From positions 1-64,000 of the forward strand of contig NZ_JMGA01000057.1 in NCBI RefSeq assembly GCF_000765145.1: 64,000 nt of DNA, written 5' to 3'. A model generated the notes under the pieces. That model was given only the letters and a program-made list of their open reading frames with translations, was not told where the DNA came from and made no database searches. This document shows, piece after piece, positions 8,401-17,084 of this stretch. The position numbers and the translations under genes are program-made. Numbering within the stretch: the stretch's first letter is position 1; the number at the start of each line of letters is the position of its first letter. The stretch comes from Desulfosporosinus sp. HMP52 (GTDB lineage Bacteria; Bacillota; Desulfitobacteriia; Desulfitobacteriales; Desulfitobacteriaceae).

Positions 8401-10179
8401 TTATTGAGTCGTTTCTGTTGTGCAGTTAAGTACTTTAAACTTAACCAAAAAGGTGGTCCCCTGTGGGCTTGTTTGGATAGTGATCCTTGCCTTGTGCCGT
8501 GCAGCAATTCCATAACAGACTGCTAGACCTAATCCGGTTCCTGATTCTTTGGTAGTGAAGAAAGGGGTTCCTAATTTATCAATTATCTCCGTTTTAATGC
8601 CCATTCCTTGATCTTCTATGGATAAGATCACTTCGTTGTTCAGCGTATGAGTTTTAATTTTAAGTAAACCGCCTTGGTTCATAGCTTCTAGCCCATTTCG
8701 AGCTAAGTTAAGAATCATCTGACGAATCTCCTTATCATCCAATCTTAGATCCGGTATCAGCTCTAATTCTGTCTTTACGCTTTTGTCATTTCTAATTGCA
8801 TCTACCTGCACAAGAGGAAGGATGCTGTTAATGATGTCGTTAAGATTATGTAGGGCAACTTCAGTGACTTTAGTTCGGCTGATCGCCAGAAATTCGGTGA
8901 TGATTTGATTAGCCCGATCAATTTCACTAATCATAAGCGGAATATAGTTAGAGTACTTTTCAGTATTCTTGCCACTACCTAAAAGTTGCAAAAATCCTCT
9001 GACAGTTGTCATAGGATTTCTTACTTCATGCCCAATACTAGCGGCCATTTCCCCGACGAGATTCATTTGTTCCATGCGCAACATTTCTTTCTCTATTTTC
9101 TTTTGTGCAGTAACATCTTTAACAATCGTTGATGCCCCTATAATCTGCTCAAGATGGTTTATGATGGGGGAAACTGTCAAATAAACATTAATGATTTGTC
9201 CGTCTTTTCTTACCCGAGTCGTCTCGTAATGCGAAACTGATCGCCCTTGAGAAATAGTTGACAAAATACCATCTAACTCATATTGATGATCCGGAGGAAA
9301 TAATATTCTAACCGACTCTCCGAGGATTTCGTTTTTAGAATAACCATAAATGCACTCCGCTCCCCGATTCCAATCCGTAATTTTACCATCCAGGTCCATC
9401 CCAATAATACCGTCTTCCGTGGACTCCACTATGGAGGCCAGGCGATAAATTTTACTTTCTATTTGTTTGCGATCACTTACTTCACGCATGAGCTTTTGAT
9501 TTATTTCTTCCAATTCCTTTGTGCGATCTTTGACTAACCGCTCCAAGGAGTTTTGATGTAAAAAGTCCTTAACTTGGGAATTATTAAGGGTTATTGATAA
9601 AAGCCAAGCTACAAATAAAACTAATAATGTATTAATATAATGTCCATTCTTAATTAAAGAGTCCGGTTGATAATACTGTATTCCTGCAACGACAACGACG
9701 TAAGATAGAAAATAAGCCCCAAAACTCAACTTCGGGCTCAAATTGAAGAAAACTGCAACTAAAAAACAACCAATGACGTAAACTGTTAGCTGCCCATGAA
9801 TCCTCTGGTCAATCCATCCGGAGATAACCGCACACATGAATAAGCAAAAAAGGGCAAAAAAGATCTCATAAAGGTTATGATAAGGCTTAACATCCTTTAC
9901 GGTTTGCAGATTAGTACTCCAATATAATATTGTAATTAAGATCATTACAAGGCCTAGTGTAATATGGGAATAAAAAAGCCACACATAACCGGGAGTGCTA
10001 AGCCATAAACCTTCTTGAAAATTTTTATAATCAGTAAACAGAAAAACAAAATCTAGGCAAAGAAGCACAATTGCTAAAATTCGCAGACGAAAATAATTAT
10101 TTAGAACTTTAGTCTTAATAAATTCCTTTTGCAGTTCATGGGGAATAAAGTTCATATTTAATTTGTCATAAGTTACCAT
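8401..10179 (-). CDS. PAS-domain sensor histidine kinase (KinB/sporulation-kinase-like)
   Basis: A membrane sensor kinase. Six or so hydrophobic helices (about 31-200) form an N-terminal membrane sensor. A short coiled linker, one PAS domain (about 245-360), HisKA with phospho-acceptor His384 in SIGHEVRNP, and HATPase follow. The HATPase has its N-box (NLARNGLEAM), G1 (EDQGMGI) and G2 (GTGLGLAV). AAGGAG stands six to seven bases before the ATG. 592 aa. No response regulator is adjacent, which fits an orphan kinase feeding a phosphorelay such as sporulation, but that is inference. Confidence 0.88.
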   Translation of the reverse strand: MVTYDKLNMNFIPHELQKEFIKTKVLNNYFRLRILAIVLLCLDFVFLFTDYKNFQEGLWLSTPGYVWLFYSHITLGLVMILITILYWSTNLQTVKDVKPYHNLYEIFFALFCLFMCAVISGWIDQRIHGQLTVYVIGCFLVAVFFNLSPKLSFGAYFLSYVVVVAGIQYYQPDSLIKNGHYINTLLVLFVAWLLSITLNNSQVKDFLHQNSLERLVKDRTKELEEINQKLMREVSDRKQIESKIYRLASIVESTEDGIIGMDLDGKITDWNRGAECIYGYSKNEILGESVRILFPPDHQYELDGILSTISQGRSVSHYETTRVRKDGQIINVYLTVSPIINHLEQIIGASTIVKDVTAQKKIEKEMLRMEQMNLVGEMAASIGHEVRNPMTTVRGFLQLLGSGKNTEKYSNYIPLMISEIDRANQIITEFLAISRTKVTEVALHNLNDIINSILPLVQVDAIRNDKSVKTELELIPDLRLDDKEIRQMILNLARNGLEAMNQGGLLKIKTHTLNNEVILSIEDQGMGIKTEIIDKLGTPFFTTKESGTGLGLAVCYGIAARHKARITIQTSPQGTTFLVKFKVLNCTTETTQ

Positions 10180-10367
10180 TATCGACTCCTTAAATTACAA
10201 TAGTAATTGGTTATTATGATCGATCTTATTCTTTAATTCTCTAAAATCCCTAACAATCCTTCTTCGTTTCTTTAAATGAAACGATATTTTTACACCGCCA
10301 AAGCTTTAACCATCTGCTTTCTGAGGAATATAATGGAATATACTTTAGAAAGGCGGTCGAATCAGAA

Positions 10368-11027
10368 GTGGCTCAATCAAAAACCCAGCCTCCGCAAAAT
10401 CCGCCCTATTTTATGCCCTATCCATTAAACTCTAATTCACGAACTTATAAACCTTTAAGCACACATAGTTCTCCAACTGTTTGTGCACCGCTTCGCCGTC
10501 CGATACCGGCGTTTGCGCCAGGATATTGGGAATTGTTAACACCCGCTTTTGGTGGAGCTGCGGTCGCATTCTTTTTAAGTCTTTTTACCGAGGGAAAGAA
10601 GGAAAATCATCATAATCCTTATGAAGGAACTCTTTTAAAAATCAGTCTGATTGGATATTCAATCTTTGCTTTGGCAGCAGCTTATTATGCAATTACAAAG
10701 GTCGTAAAAGAATCTCGGCCCTCTTATAATCATCTATTTACACCCATTGCTATAGTACTGGTGGGAGTCATACTACTTTTCACCTCTGAATACCTTCTTC
10801 TCTACCGATATTTGCCTTCCAGTTTTGAAGGCGAGGTGGGAGATGACTTATGCTTCCAATATCTCTCTTTCTTATATTTTAGCTCGACAACAATTGCTAC
10901 CGCTGGTTTAGGTGACATTCAGCCGAGAAATTTAACAGCACGTGCCTTGATTGGTATCGAGATTATGTTCTACTTGTTTGTGATGGCAACAGCTCTGCCC
11001 CTCCTTCTAGTAGAAAAAATCAACTAG
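10368..11027 (+). CDS. two-pore-helix ion-channel-like membrane protein with non-canonical filter
   Basis: 219 aa. A Pro-rich cytosolic N-terminus (1-50) precedes hydrophobic helices at about 53-72, 92-112 and 123-147, then a pore-loop region and a final helix (about 190-213). The pore reads STTIATAGLGD (172-183), which aligns with the TVGYGD potassium filter but has AGLGD in place of VGYGD. It is therefore an Ion_trans_2-type protein whose selectivity cannot be assumed. The GTG start at 10368 lies about ten bases after GAAAGGCGG. A very strong terminator follows, so it is its own unit. Confidence 0.65.
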   Translation: MAQSKTQPPQNPPYFMPYPLNSNSRTYKPLSTHSSPTVCAPLRRPIPAFAPGYWELLTPAFGGAAVAFFLSLFTEGKKENHHNPYEGTLLKISLIGYSIFALAAAYYAITKVVKESRPSYNHLFTPIAIVLVGVILLFTSEYLLLYRYLPSSFEGEVGDDLCFQYLSFLYFSSTTIATAGLGDIQPRNLTARALIGIEIMFYLFVMATALPLLLVEKIN

Positions 11028-11053
11028 CAACAGACTGGCAAATTATTTCTCCT

Positions 11054-11100
11054 AAATACCTTTTTAACATGTATTCAGTATACATGTTAAAAAGGTATTT
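11054..11100 (+). terminator. terminator with 20-bp perfect stem
   Basis: AAATACCTTTTTAACATGTA (11054-11073) is an exact reverse complement of 11081-11100, with a 7-base loop. TTATT follows. It ends the channel-like gene. Confidence 0.9.
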
Positions 11101-11168
11101 TTATTAAGGTGCCAATAAAGGTATCATTAGAAGGAATTTAATAAAAATTTTAAGGAGGGCATTAACGG

Positions 11169-12809
11169 ATGTTACAATGGCGTAAATCTAATGATGTTTT
11201 AGGAACTGCAAATCGAGGAAATCCAAGTGAATCAGGACTATGTACTCTATGTCGGGCCGATTGCCAAGGGAAATGTGAAAACTGGATGTCAAGCCTCAAA
11301 GGCAGAAAAATGTTGTACCCACGGGATTTTGGTACAGTTACTGCCGGTAGTTCAAACACGACTCATATCGGCGTAAATTATAATTCCCTTCGTATTCAAG
11401 GGTTTAATTATGGGGCATATGGTTTACCAGGCGCTTTGACAAATAGTGCCGATGATTGCATTTTCCCTAATGTAACTACTGAAACAGAATTTGGTGCCCA
11501 AGTTAAGACTAAGGTTAGAGTACCTATTATGACCGGAGCTTTGGGCTCTACCTTCATTGCTGCCAAGTACTGGGATTCCTTTGCTATCGGTGCTGCCTTA
11601 GTCGGGTTCCCGATCGTTGTCGGCGAAAACGTTGTCGGGGTTGATAAAGAGTCTGTACTGGAAAACGGAAAAATTATCAAAGCCCCTGAATTAGACCGTC
11701 GAATTCAAACCTATCTCAATTATTACGATGGGTATGGAGCTATCATTGTTCAAATGAATGTTGAAGATACTCGCAATGGAGTAGCTGAATATATTATTAA
11801 TAAATATGGGAACGATGTTATCCTTGAGTTGAAATGGGGACAAGGAGCAAAAGACATTGGCGGAGAAATTCAGGTAACCAGCCTAGACTACGCTCTGTTC
11901 TTAAAAAATAGAGGTTATGTGGTTGATCCCGATCCCACTAAACCCGAGGTGCAAGAAGCTTTTAAAAATGGTGCCCTTAAGTCTTTTGCACGCCACAGCC
12001 GCCTGGGGTATACCGATCTTTCCAATTATGATGAGGTTCGAGCCGATTTCATGAAATCCGTAGATTATCTCAGAAGTTTAGGTTACAAACGAATCTCTCT
12101 TAAGACAGGATCTTATGGGATGGAAGCTTTGGCTGCCTCTATCAAATTGGCGACTGACGCTCAACTTGATCTGTTAACTATTGACGGTTCCGGCGGCGGT
12201 ACTGGCATGAGCCCATGGAATATGATGGAGACTTGGGGGGTTCCTTCCATCCTTCTCCACGCAAAAGCTTATGAATATGCCAGTATTCTCGCGGCTAAAG
12301 GCCACAAAGTTGTCGATATGGCCTTTGCCGGCGGTTTAGCGAGAGAGGATCATATCTTTAAGGCCTTAGCTTTGGGGGCACCCTTTACGAAATTAGTATG
12401 TATGGGTAGAGGGGTCATGATCCCAGCATTTGTCGGTGCGAACATTGAGGGAGCCCTTCATCCGGAACGTAAAGACCTATTGAATGGCAACTGGGATAGC
12501 CTGCCAAAGACTGTGCTGGAACACGGCTCGAAAGCTGAAGAAATTTTTGCGGGCTACTATGATATTCAAAATAAAATTGGTGCAGATGCCATGAAAAAGA
12601 TCCCTTATGGTGCTATTGCAGTCTGGACATTAGCGGATAAACTAGCCGGTGGTCTGCAGCAATTCATGGCCGGAGCGCGCAAGTTTTCACTCAGTCAAAT
12701 CGCTCGAACAGATATTTCCTCTGCTAACCGGGAGACAGAGATTGAAACAGGCATTCCTTTTATTACTGATTTCCAAGATGAGTTTGCTAAAAAAATCTTA
12801 AATAGTTAG
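11169..12809 (+). CDS. FMN-binding glutamate-synthase-family protein
   Basis: Resembles the FMN/synthase domain of glutamate synthase (GltB central region, as in stand-alone archaeal-type proteins). Supporting blocks are LDLLTIDGSGGGTGMSP, the DMAFAGGLAREDHIFKALALGA phosphate-binding region and the C-terminal IPYGAIAVWTLADKLAGGLQQF. There is no glutaminase domain, so ammonia or another donor would be used. An N-terminal cluster of four Cys (CTLCRADCQGKC, from about residue 19) could bind a metal or Fe-S centre. AAGGAGG lies ten bases before the ATG. 546 aa. It stands alone between terminators, so the partner protein is unknown. Confidence 0.8.
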   Translation: MLQWRKSNDVLGTANRGNPSESGLCTLCRADCQGKCENWMSSLKGRKMLYPRDFGTVTAGSSNTTHIGVNYNSLRIQGFNYGAYGLPGALTNSADDCIFPNVTTETEFGAQVKTKVRVPIMTGALGSTFIAAKYWDSFAIGAALVGFPIVVGENVVGVDKESVLENGKIIKAPELDRRIQTYLNYYDGYGAIIVQMNVEDTRNGVAEYIINKYGNDVILELKWGQGAKDIGGEIQVTSLDYALFLKNRGYVVDPDPTKPEVQEAFKNGALKSFARHSRLGYTDLSNYDEVRADFMKSVDYLRSLGYKRISLKTGSYGMEALAASIKLATDAQLDLLTIDGSGGGTGMSPWNMMETWGVPSILLHAKAYEYASILAAKGHKVVDMAFAGGLAREDHIFKALALGAPFTKLVCMGRGVMIPAFVGANIEGALHPERKDLLNGNWDSLPKTVLEHGSKAEEIFAGYYDIQNKIGADAMKKIPYGAIAVWTLADKLAGGLQQFMAGARKFSLSQIARTDISSANRETEIETGIPFITDFQDEFAKKILNS

Positions 12810-12853
12810 TTAATGCTTTAATAGCTCTAGCTCCTACTCTAAGACGGGCAGGT

Positions 12854-12897
12854 AATACAAAAAGTTCTCCCAAATTGCGGGAGAACTTTTTTGTATT
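12854..12897. terminator. bidirectional terminator
   Basis: A long stem AATACAAAAAGTTCTCCC/GGGAGAACTTTTTTGTATT with one bulge and a 7-base loop AAATTGC. It lies between two convergent genes and has T-rich arms on both strands. Confidence 0.88.
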
Positions 12898-12914
12898 ACG
12901 GTCGATTTTCACTA

Positions 12915-13178
12915 TTAACTTTTTTTACGTGTAAATCGACTAAGGAACTCTTTAATTCCTCCCTGTTTTTCAGTTGGTTCCTGCACCTTAAGATCGCTCA
13001 ATTGACCCCTGACCTCTCCTGGCATATTAGGGCCTGGGTAGTTTGAGTTTGGGAAGGTCATTCCTCTTTTCTGCATAAAGCGCTCCAGGCCTCTCATGGG
13101 CACTGGGCTTTGTCCCATAGTATGCCTAAGGTTTAAAGCATTAGGATTATCAAACAGCTTAAATCCTCTGATTGACAT
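12915..13178 (-). CDS. small protein of unknown function
   Basis: An 87-residue soluble, basic protein with no transmembrane helix. It is rich in Pro, Gly, Arg and Met in its first two thirds and ends in a basic helix (IKEFLSRFTRKK). I do not recognise a family. The gene looks real because AAGGAGG sits seven bases before the ATG and a strong shared terminator lies just beyond its stop. A small hydrophobic-peptide gene (13326-13424) lies upstream on the same strand, separated by its own terminator. Confidence 0.65.
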   Translation of the reverse strand: MSIRGFKLFDNPNALNLRHTMGQSPVPMRGLERFMQKRGMTFPNSNYPGPNMPGEVRGQLSDLKVQEPTEKQGGIKEFLSRFTRKKS

Positions 13179-13225
13179 TCTTCACCCTCCTTCTTAATTA
13201 ATCTCAGCTTACAAGGAATACAAAA

Positions 13226-13255
13226 ACGGGCTCCCTAGCCATCAGGAAGCCCCGT
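13226..13255 (-). terminator. terminator of the small YjcZ-like gene
   Basis: On the minus strand ACGGGGCTTCC pairs with the GGGAGCCCGT arm (one bulge) and is followed by TTTTTG. Confidence 0.8.
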
Positions 13256-13325
13256 CCTTTAGATAACTTAGAAGATAACTCATAAAGCAATGAGGATTAA
13301 AATCGTCATAGAGATAAGTTTGAGG

Positions 13326-13424
13326 CTAGAATACAATTCCCATTGCGATGAGGAGCAAAATAATAACAACTACAACCGCAATGCCAGCTCCCAGACCGCC
13401 AGTTCCGCCAGTTCCGAATGCCAT
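13326..13424 (-). CDS. 32-residue hydrophobic protein, YjcZ-like
   Basis: The peptide begins MAFGTGGTGGLGAG and continues as a single transmembrane segment of Val, Ile, Leu and Ala to the end. A Gly-rich head followed by one hydrophobic helix is the pattern of the YjcZ family of tiny sporulation-associated membrane proteins in Firmicutes. AAAGGGGG lies seven bases before the ATG and a clear terminator follows the stop, so the unit is complete. Family assignment is by resemblance only; the protein is too short for firm homology. Confidence 0.72.
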   Translation of the reverse strand: MAFGTGGTGGLGAGIAVVVVIILLLIAMGIVF

Positions 13425-13707
13425 TTTAAATCCCCCTTTCATTCTTTCTACAGTATACGAATCACTTTAGAAATTGTTAACATTTGGATATACTACATTT
13501 ATTTTCTTTACACCATTTTTAGCTAGATTGCTTCTAAAGTTGAGTGCCTCCTATCCACCTAAAGCGGGAATCTTCGGATTAAATAAAAGACAAGACCGTT
13601 CCCATAATGAGAACGATCTTTACATCTCTGAACTATTTTTGCTCCAATTATTTTTATGATACCTTTGAACTCTGATAATATCCCCTTCTTGTTTAGCAAT
13701 TAAAGTA

Positions 13708-14064
<357 letters not shown>

Positions 14065-14110
14065 TCATTTTGCTTGTAACCAAGCACTTAGGAATTTCCT
14101 AACTTAGAGG

Positions 14111-15340
14111 TTAAATAAACTCTGAATAAGCAGTTTCTCCGTGCAGTGATAGATCTAAACCATTGGCCTCTTGTTCTTCATTTACCCGCAGCTTGGTTAC
14201 CAGACCAATAACTTTTAAAATTATGAATGTAGCCGCGATAGCAAACACTACTGTCACTAAAACACTTGTCGCTTGTATTCCTAACTGAGCAGGATTTCCG
14301 TAAAGCAGTCCATCAGCGCCGGCGGAATTAATTGTTTTCGTCGCAAAGATTCCTGTTGCCAGAGCTCCCCAGGTGCCTCCGATTCCATGACATCCAAAAG
14401 CATCTAGCGCATCATCATAGCCGAATTTTGCTTTGAGTATACTGATAGCAATGTAACAAACTAAGCCACCAATTAAACCTATTACTATTGAGGAGAGGGG
14501 GGTTACGAATCCGCAAGCCGGAGTGATAGCAACTAAACCGCTAATAGCTCCACTGGCTACACCGAGCATCGTGGTTTTTCCCCTATGCATTCGTTCTACT
14601 AAGGCCCACGAGACTGCAGCTGCAGCGGCAGCTGTATTCGTATTAACAAAAACCATACCTGCTAAACCATTAGCACCCAAGGCACTCCCGGCATTAAAGC
14701 CAAACCAGCCAAACCACAGGAGCCCGGCACCTAAAACCGTCATTGGCAGGTGATGGGGTGCCATGGATTCTTTACCCAGGCCTTTACGCTTTCCAAGGAC
14801 TAAGGCAGCAATTAAGGCGGAGTATCCCGAGCTAATGTGAACCACATTTCCTCCTGCGAAATCAAGTGCTCCAAGATTTCTTAAGAAACCGCCAATACCC
14901 CAAACCCAGTGTGCTACAGGATCATAGACAAAGGTTGCCCATAAAAGAATAAATAATATAAATGCTGGAAACCGCATCCGTTCCGCAATTGAGCCGCTAA
15001 TTAAGGCAGGGGTTATTACAGCAAACATCATTTGAAATGCCATAAAGACAATTGCGGGAAGAGTAGCAGCATAGTCTGGATTAGGATCCATTCCAACTCC
15101 ATTTAACCCTAACCAATCCAGCCCTCCAATTAAACCATGTTGATCTGTTCCAAAAGCTAAGGTGAACCCTATTAAAATCCATTGCAGCGAAATAAGTCCG
15201 ATAGTAATCCAACTATGCATAAATGTACCAAGAACATTCTTTTTACGAACCATACCTCCATAGAAAAGCGCCAAACCCGGGGTCATCAGCAAAACCATAG
15301 CTGAGGATAGTAGTATAAAGGCTGTATCTCCCGTATCCAT
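14111..15340 (-). CDS. amtB: ammonium transporter
   Basis: An eleven-helix ammonium channel of the Amt family. The twin pore histidines are present at exactly the E. coli AmtB positions: His168 in GGNVVHISSG and His318 in GCHGIGG. The other family blocks (FYGGMVRKKNVL, GSIAERMRF) are intact. 409 aa. GGAGGAG precedes the ATG. Transcribed with glnK. The leader upstream (15341-15764) contains two inverted repeats that may relate to nitrogen control. Confidence 0.95.
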   Translation of the reverse strand: MDTGDTAFILLSSAMVLLMTPGLALFYGGMVRKKNVLGTFMHSWITIGLISLQWILIGFTLAFGTDQHGLIGGLDWLGLNGVGMDPNPDYAATLPAIVFMAFQMMFAVITPALISGSIAERMRFPAFILFILLWATFVYDPVAHWVWGIGGFLRNLGALDFAGGNVVHISSGYSALIAALVLGKRKGLGKESMAPHHLPMTVLGAGLLWFGWFGFNAGSALGANGLAGMVFVNTNTAAAAAAVSWALVERMHRGKTTMLGVASGAISGLVAITPACGFVTPLSSIVIGLIGGLVCYIAISILKAKFGYDDALDAFGCHGIGGTWGALATGIFATKTINSAGADGLLYGNPAQLGIQATSVLVTVVFAIAATFIILKVIGLVTKLRVNEEQEANGLDLSLHGETAYSEFI

Positions 15341-15764
15341 AATTTCTCCTCCTTACTTAAGAAAACTAGTTACACCATGCCCACCCATAGGGGTATTCTT
15401 AGTCCCACTTAGTCCCACTTATTTTTCCAGAAAAAATCCGAGAATGACCAATACATTTCGATTGCCTAAGGCAATCTGACTTAATCTAGGCTTAAGAAAC
15501 AGGCAATTACCCTGTCAAAACTAAAGGCGCTTTGAGAGTACTCTTTACGAGTATCTCAAAGCGCCATTGCTTTGCCTAACTTCTAGATATGATTTTTGGT
15601 TGTGCACAACCTTATGATAGGTATTCTAGCATAAAGGTCAAACCAATTACAATACTTTCTTCCTAAGAATCCTGTATACCTACCAGAACAGGGGTCAGAT
15701 GCCGGAGGACAGAGGTTAATTATCTAGCGAACAAGAGAGTGGGCAAGGTCTCTATTTTAATTGC
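15341..15764. other. amtB upstream region with inverted repeats
   Basis: It holds a direct repeat of AGTCCCACTT (15401-15420), a GATTGCC-TAA-GGCAATC inverted repeat (15460-15476) and a long hairpin (15526-15565). No gene is supported. A minus-strand TTGACA occurs near 15510 but has no well-spaced -10 box. Confidence 0.5.
15526..15565 (-). terminator. long hairpin upstream of amtB
   Basis: GGCGCTTTGAGA pairs with TCTCAAAGCGCC, and the stem continues inward through GTACTC/GAGTAT to a 5-base loop. The minus strand then reads TTTAGTTTTG, a weak T-run. It may be a terminator for the DUF445 genes some 200 bp upstream or a leader structure of amtB. Confidence 0.5.
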
Positions 15765-17084
15765 TTAATAGATGTGTGGTATATAATTCATCAATGCAGG
15801 CATGACGAAGGGGTTATAGATAAACTCTAAGAATAGAAATAAGATAAGCCCTACAAAGCCGCCGATCATTGAACCATTGATCCGAATCCATTGCAGGTCA
15901 TTCCCGGCTTTATCTTGGACAAACTGATTGAGATCCTGATCCGTGTACTCTGCTAACGTCTCCCTTACCATGTTTCCGATGACATGATGCTCATTGTATA
16001 TCACTCGACAAAGGATATCCACGAGAAAGGAATTGGCCTCCTGGCAAAAAGCTTGATCGTTTTGAAGGTTATACCAGATTTTTGCCATATAGTGCTTAAG
16101 CAAGTGCTCCAGCACAGTTGGCTCCATGGTTTTCGATGGGATAATTGCAGACTTTATGGCTGTACTAATAACAGTTTCTAAGAAGCGCTCTGTCAACGGG
16201 TCAGCTAAGACTGATTCTTTCCAAGTATCGACCCAAGTGAAAAATTCAGGATCCTTGGCCAACAACTCTATTTCTTCCATCAGCTTGTCCTTTAAACTAA
16301 GACGCAAAGGATTATTATGGTCTTTTAATCTGCGTAAGGTTAAAAGCAATTCAACCTGCAAAGCGTCGGCGGCTTCATCAAGATTTAAGCCGTCTGACAT
16401 TTCAACAAAGCCTAACAGAGTACGAAATATTGCTCCTCCGTTGCTTACTTTCTCTTGTTTTATTTTTTCAAGGTATTTCACAATAATTTGCCGTGTTTCC
16501 ACTTGAGACGCTTTATCCCATAATCCTTCTGCTATCTGATCCAGGATTTGATCCATATATCCTTTATTTAAAGCCCATCGGCTGCCATCCTGCAGCCTAA
16601 CCGCTAAGTTCCAGGCCTGAGCATTAGCTTGTAAATAGGCTGTAAGCCTTTTTGCTAATTGATCGGGGGCTTGTTTCTCTAAATATCCCTGAAGATAGGG
16701 AGTCAGTTTCTCCGCCAGATATTCAGAACCACCTTGCCGATCAAGGTATTTAATAAGGGAATCCATAAAGGGAAGCTTTTCAATCTTCTGACGGATAAGA
16801 TCCATTCGCAAAAGCTCAGATTGAACCATGGAAGCAACAGCTTCAATAACCTTTTCTCGGTTCCGAGGAATAAGCGCTGTGTGAAAACCCCAGCCCAGGG
16901 GCTTTTGAAAAATCGCTGTAACTGCAAACCAATCTGCAATTCCCCCTACCAATGCTGCTTCTAAAACAAAATTCACCAGCCTGATCTTCAAGTCATTGGG
17001 ATTGTAGTGTTGGATTACTGCTGCAGTAATAAAGAGTATAAAAACCGTTGCTAAAGTGAGATTAGCTTTTTTGTGATAATTCAT
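15765..17084 (-). CDS. DUF445 family membrane protein (second copy)
   Basis: A YheB/YjiN-like protein of unknown function. It starts with a hydrophobic helix and the family block GGIADWFAVTAIFQKPLGW (about residues 42-60). A long helical middle region follows. The C-terminus carries DLQWIRINGSMIGGFVGLILF with a terminal membrane helix. 439 aa. Its ATG overlaps the stop of the preceding DUF445 gene by one base (TAATG), so translation is probably coupled. The two proteins share the same N- and C-terminal blocks and look like a tandem duplication. Confidence 0.85.
   Translation of the reverse strand: MNYHKKANLTLATVFILFITAAVIQHYNPNDLKIRLVNFVLEAALVGGIADWFAVTAIFQKPLGWGFHTALIPRNREKVIEAVASMVQSELLRMDLIRQKIEKLPFMDSLIKYLDRQGGSEYLAEKLTPYLQGYLEKQAPDQLAKRLTAYLQANAQAWNLAVRLQDGSRWALNKGYMDQILDQIAEGLWDKASQVETRQIIVKYLEKIKQEKVSNGGAIFRTLLGFVEMSDGLNLDEAADALQVELLLTLRRLKDHNNPLRLSLKDKLMEEIELLAKDPEFFTWVDTWKESVLADPLTERFLETVISTAIKSAIIPSKTMEPTVLEHLLKHYMAKIWYNLQNDQAFCQEANSFLVDILCRVIYNEHHVIGNMVRETLAEYTDQDLNQFVQDKAGNDLQWIRINGSMIGGFVGLILFLFLEFIYNPFVMPALMNYIPHIY

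Noticed and set aside
8250-8513. 87-codon gene at the 3' end of the PAS histidine kinase
   Set aside because: Mostly overlaps the kinase HATPase region in another frame and has no ribosome site.
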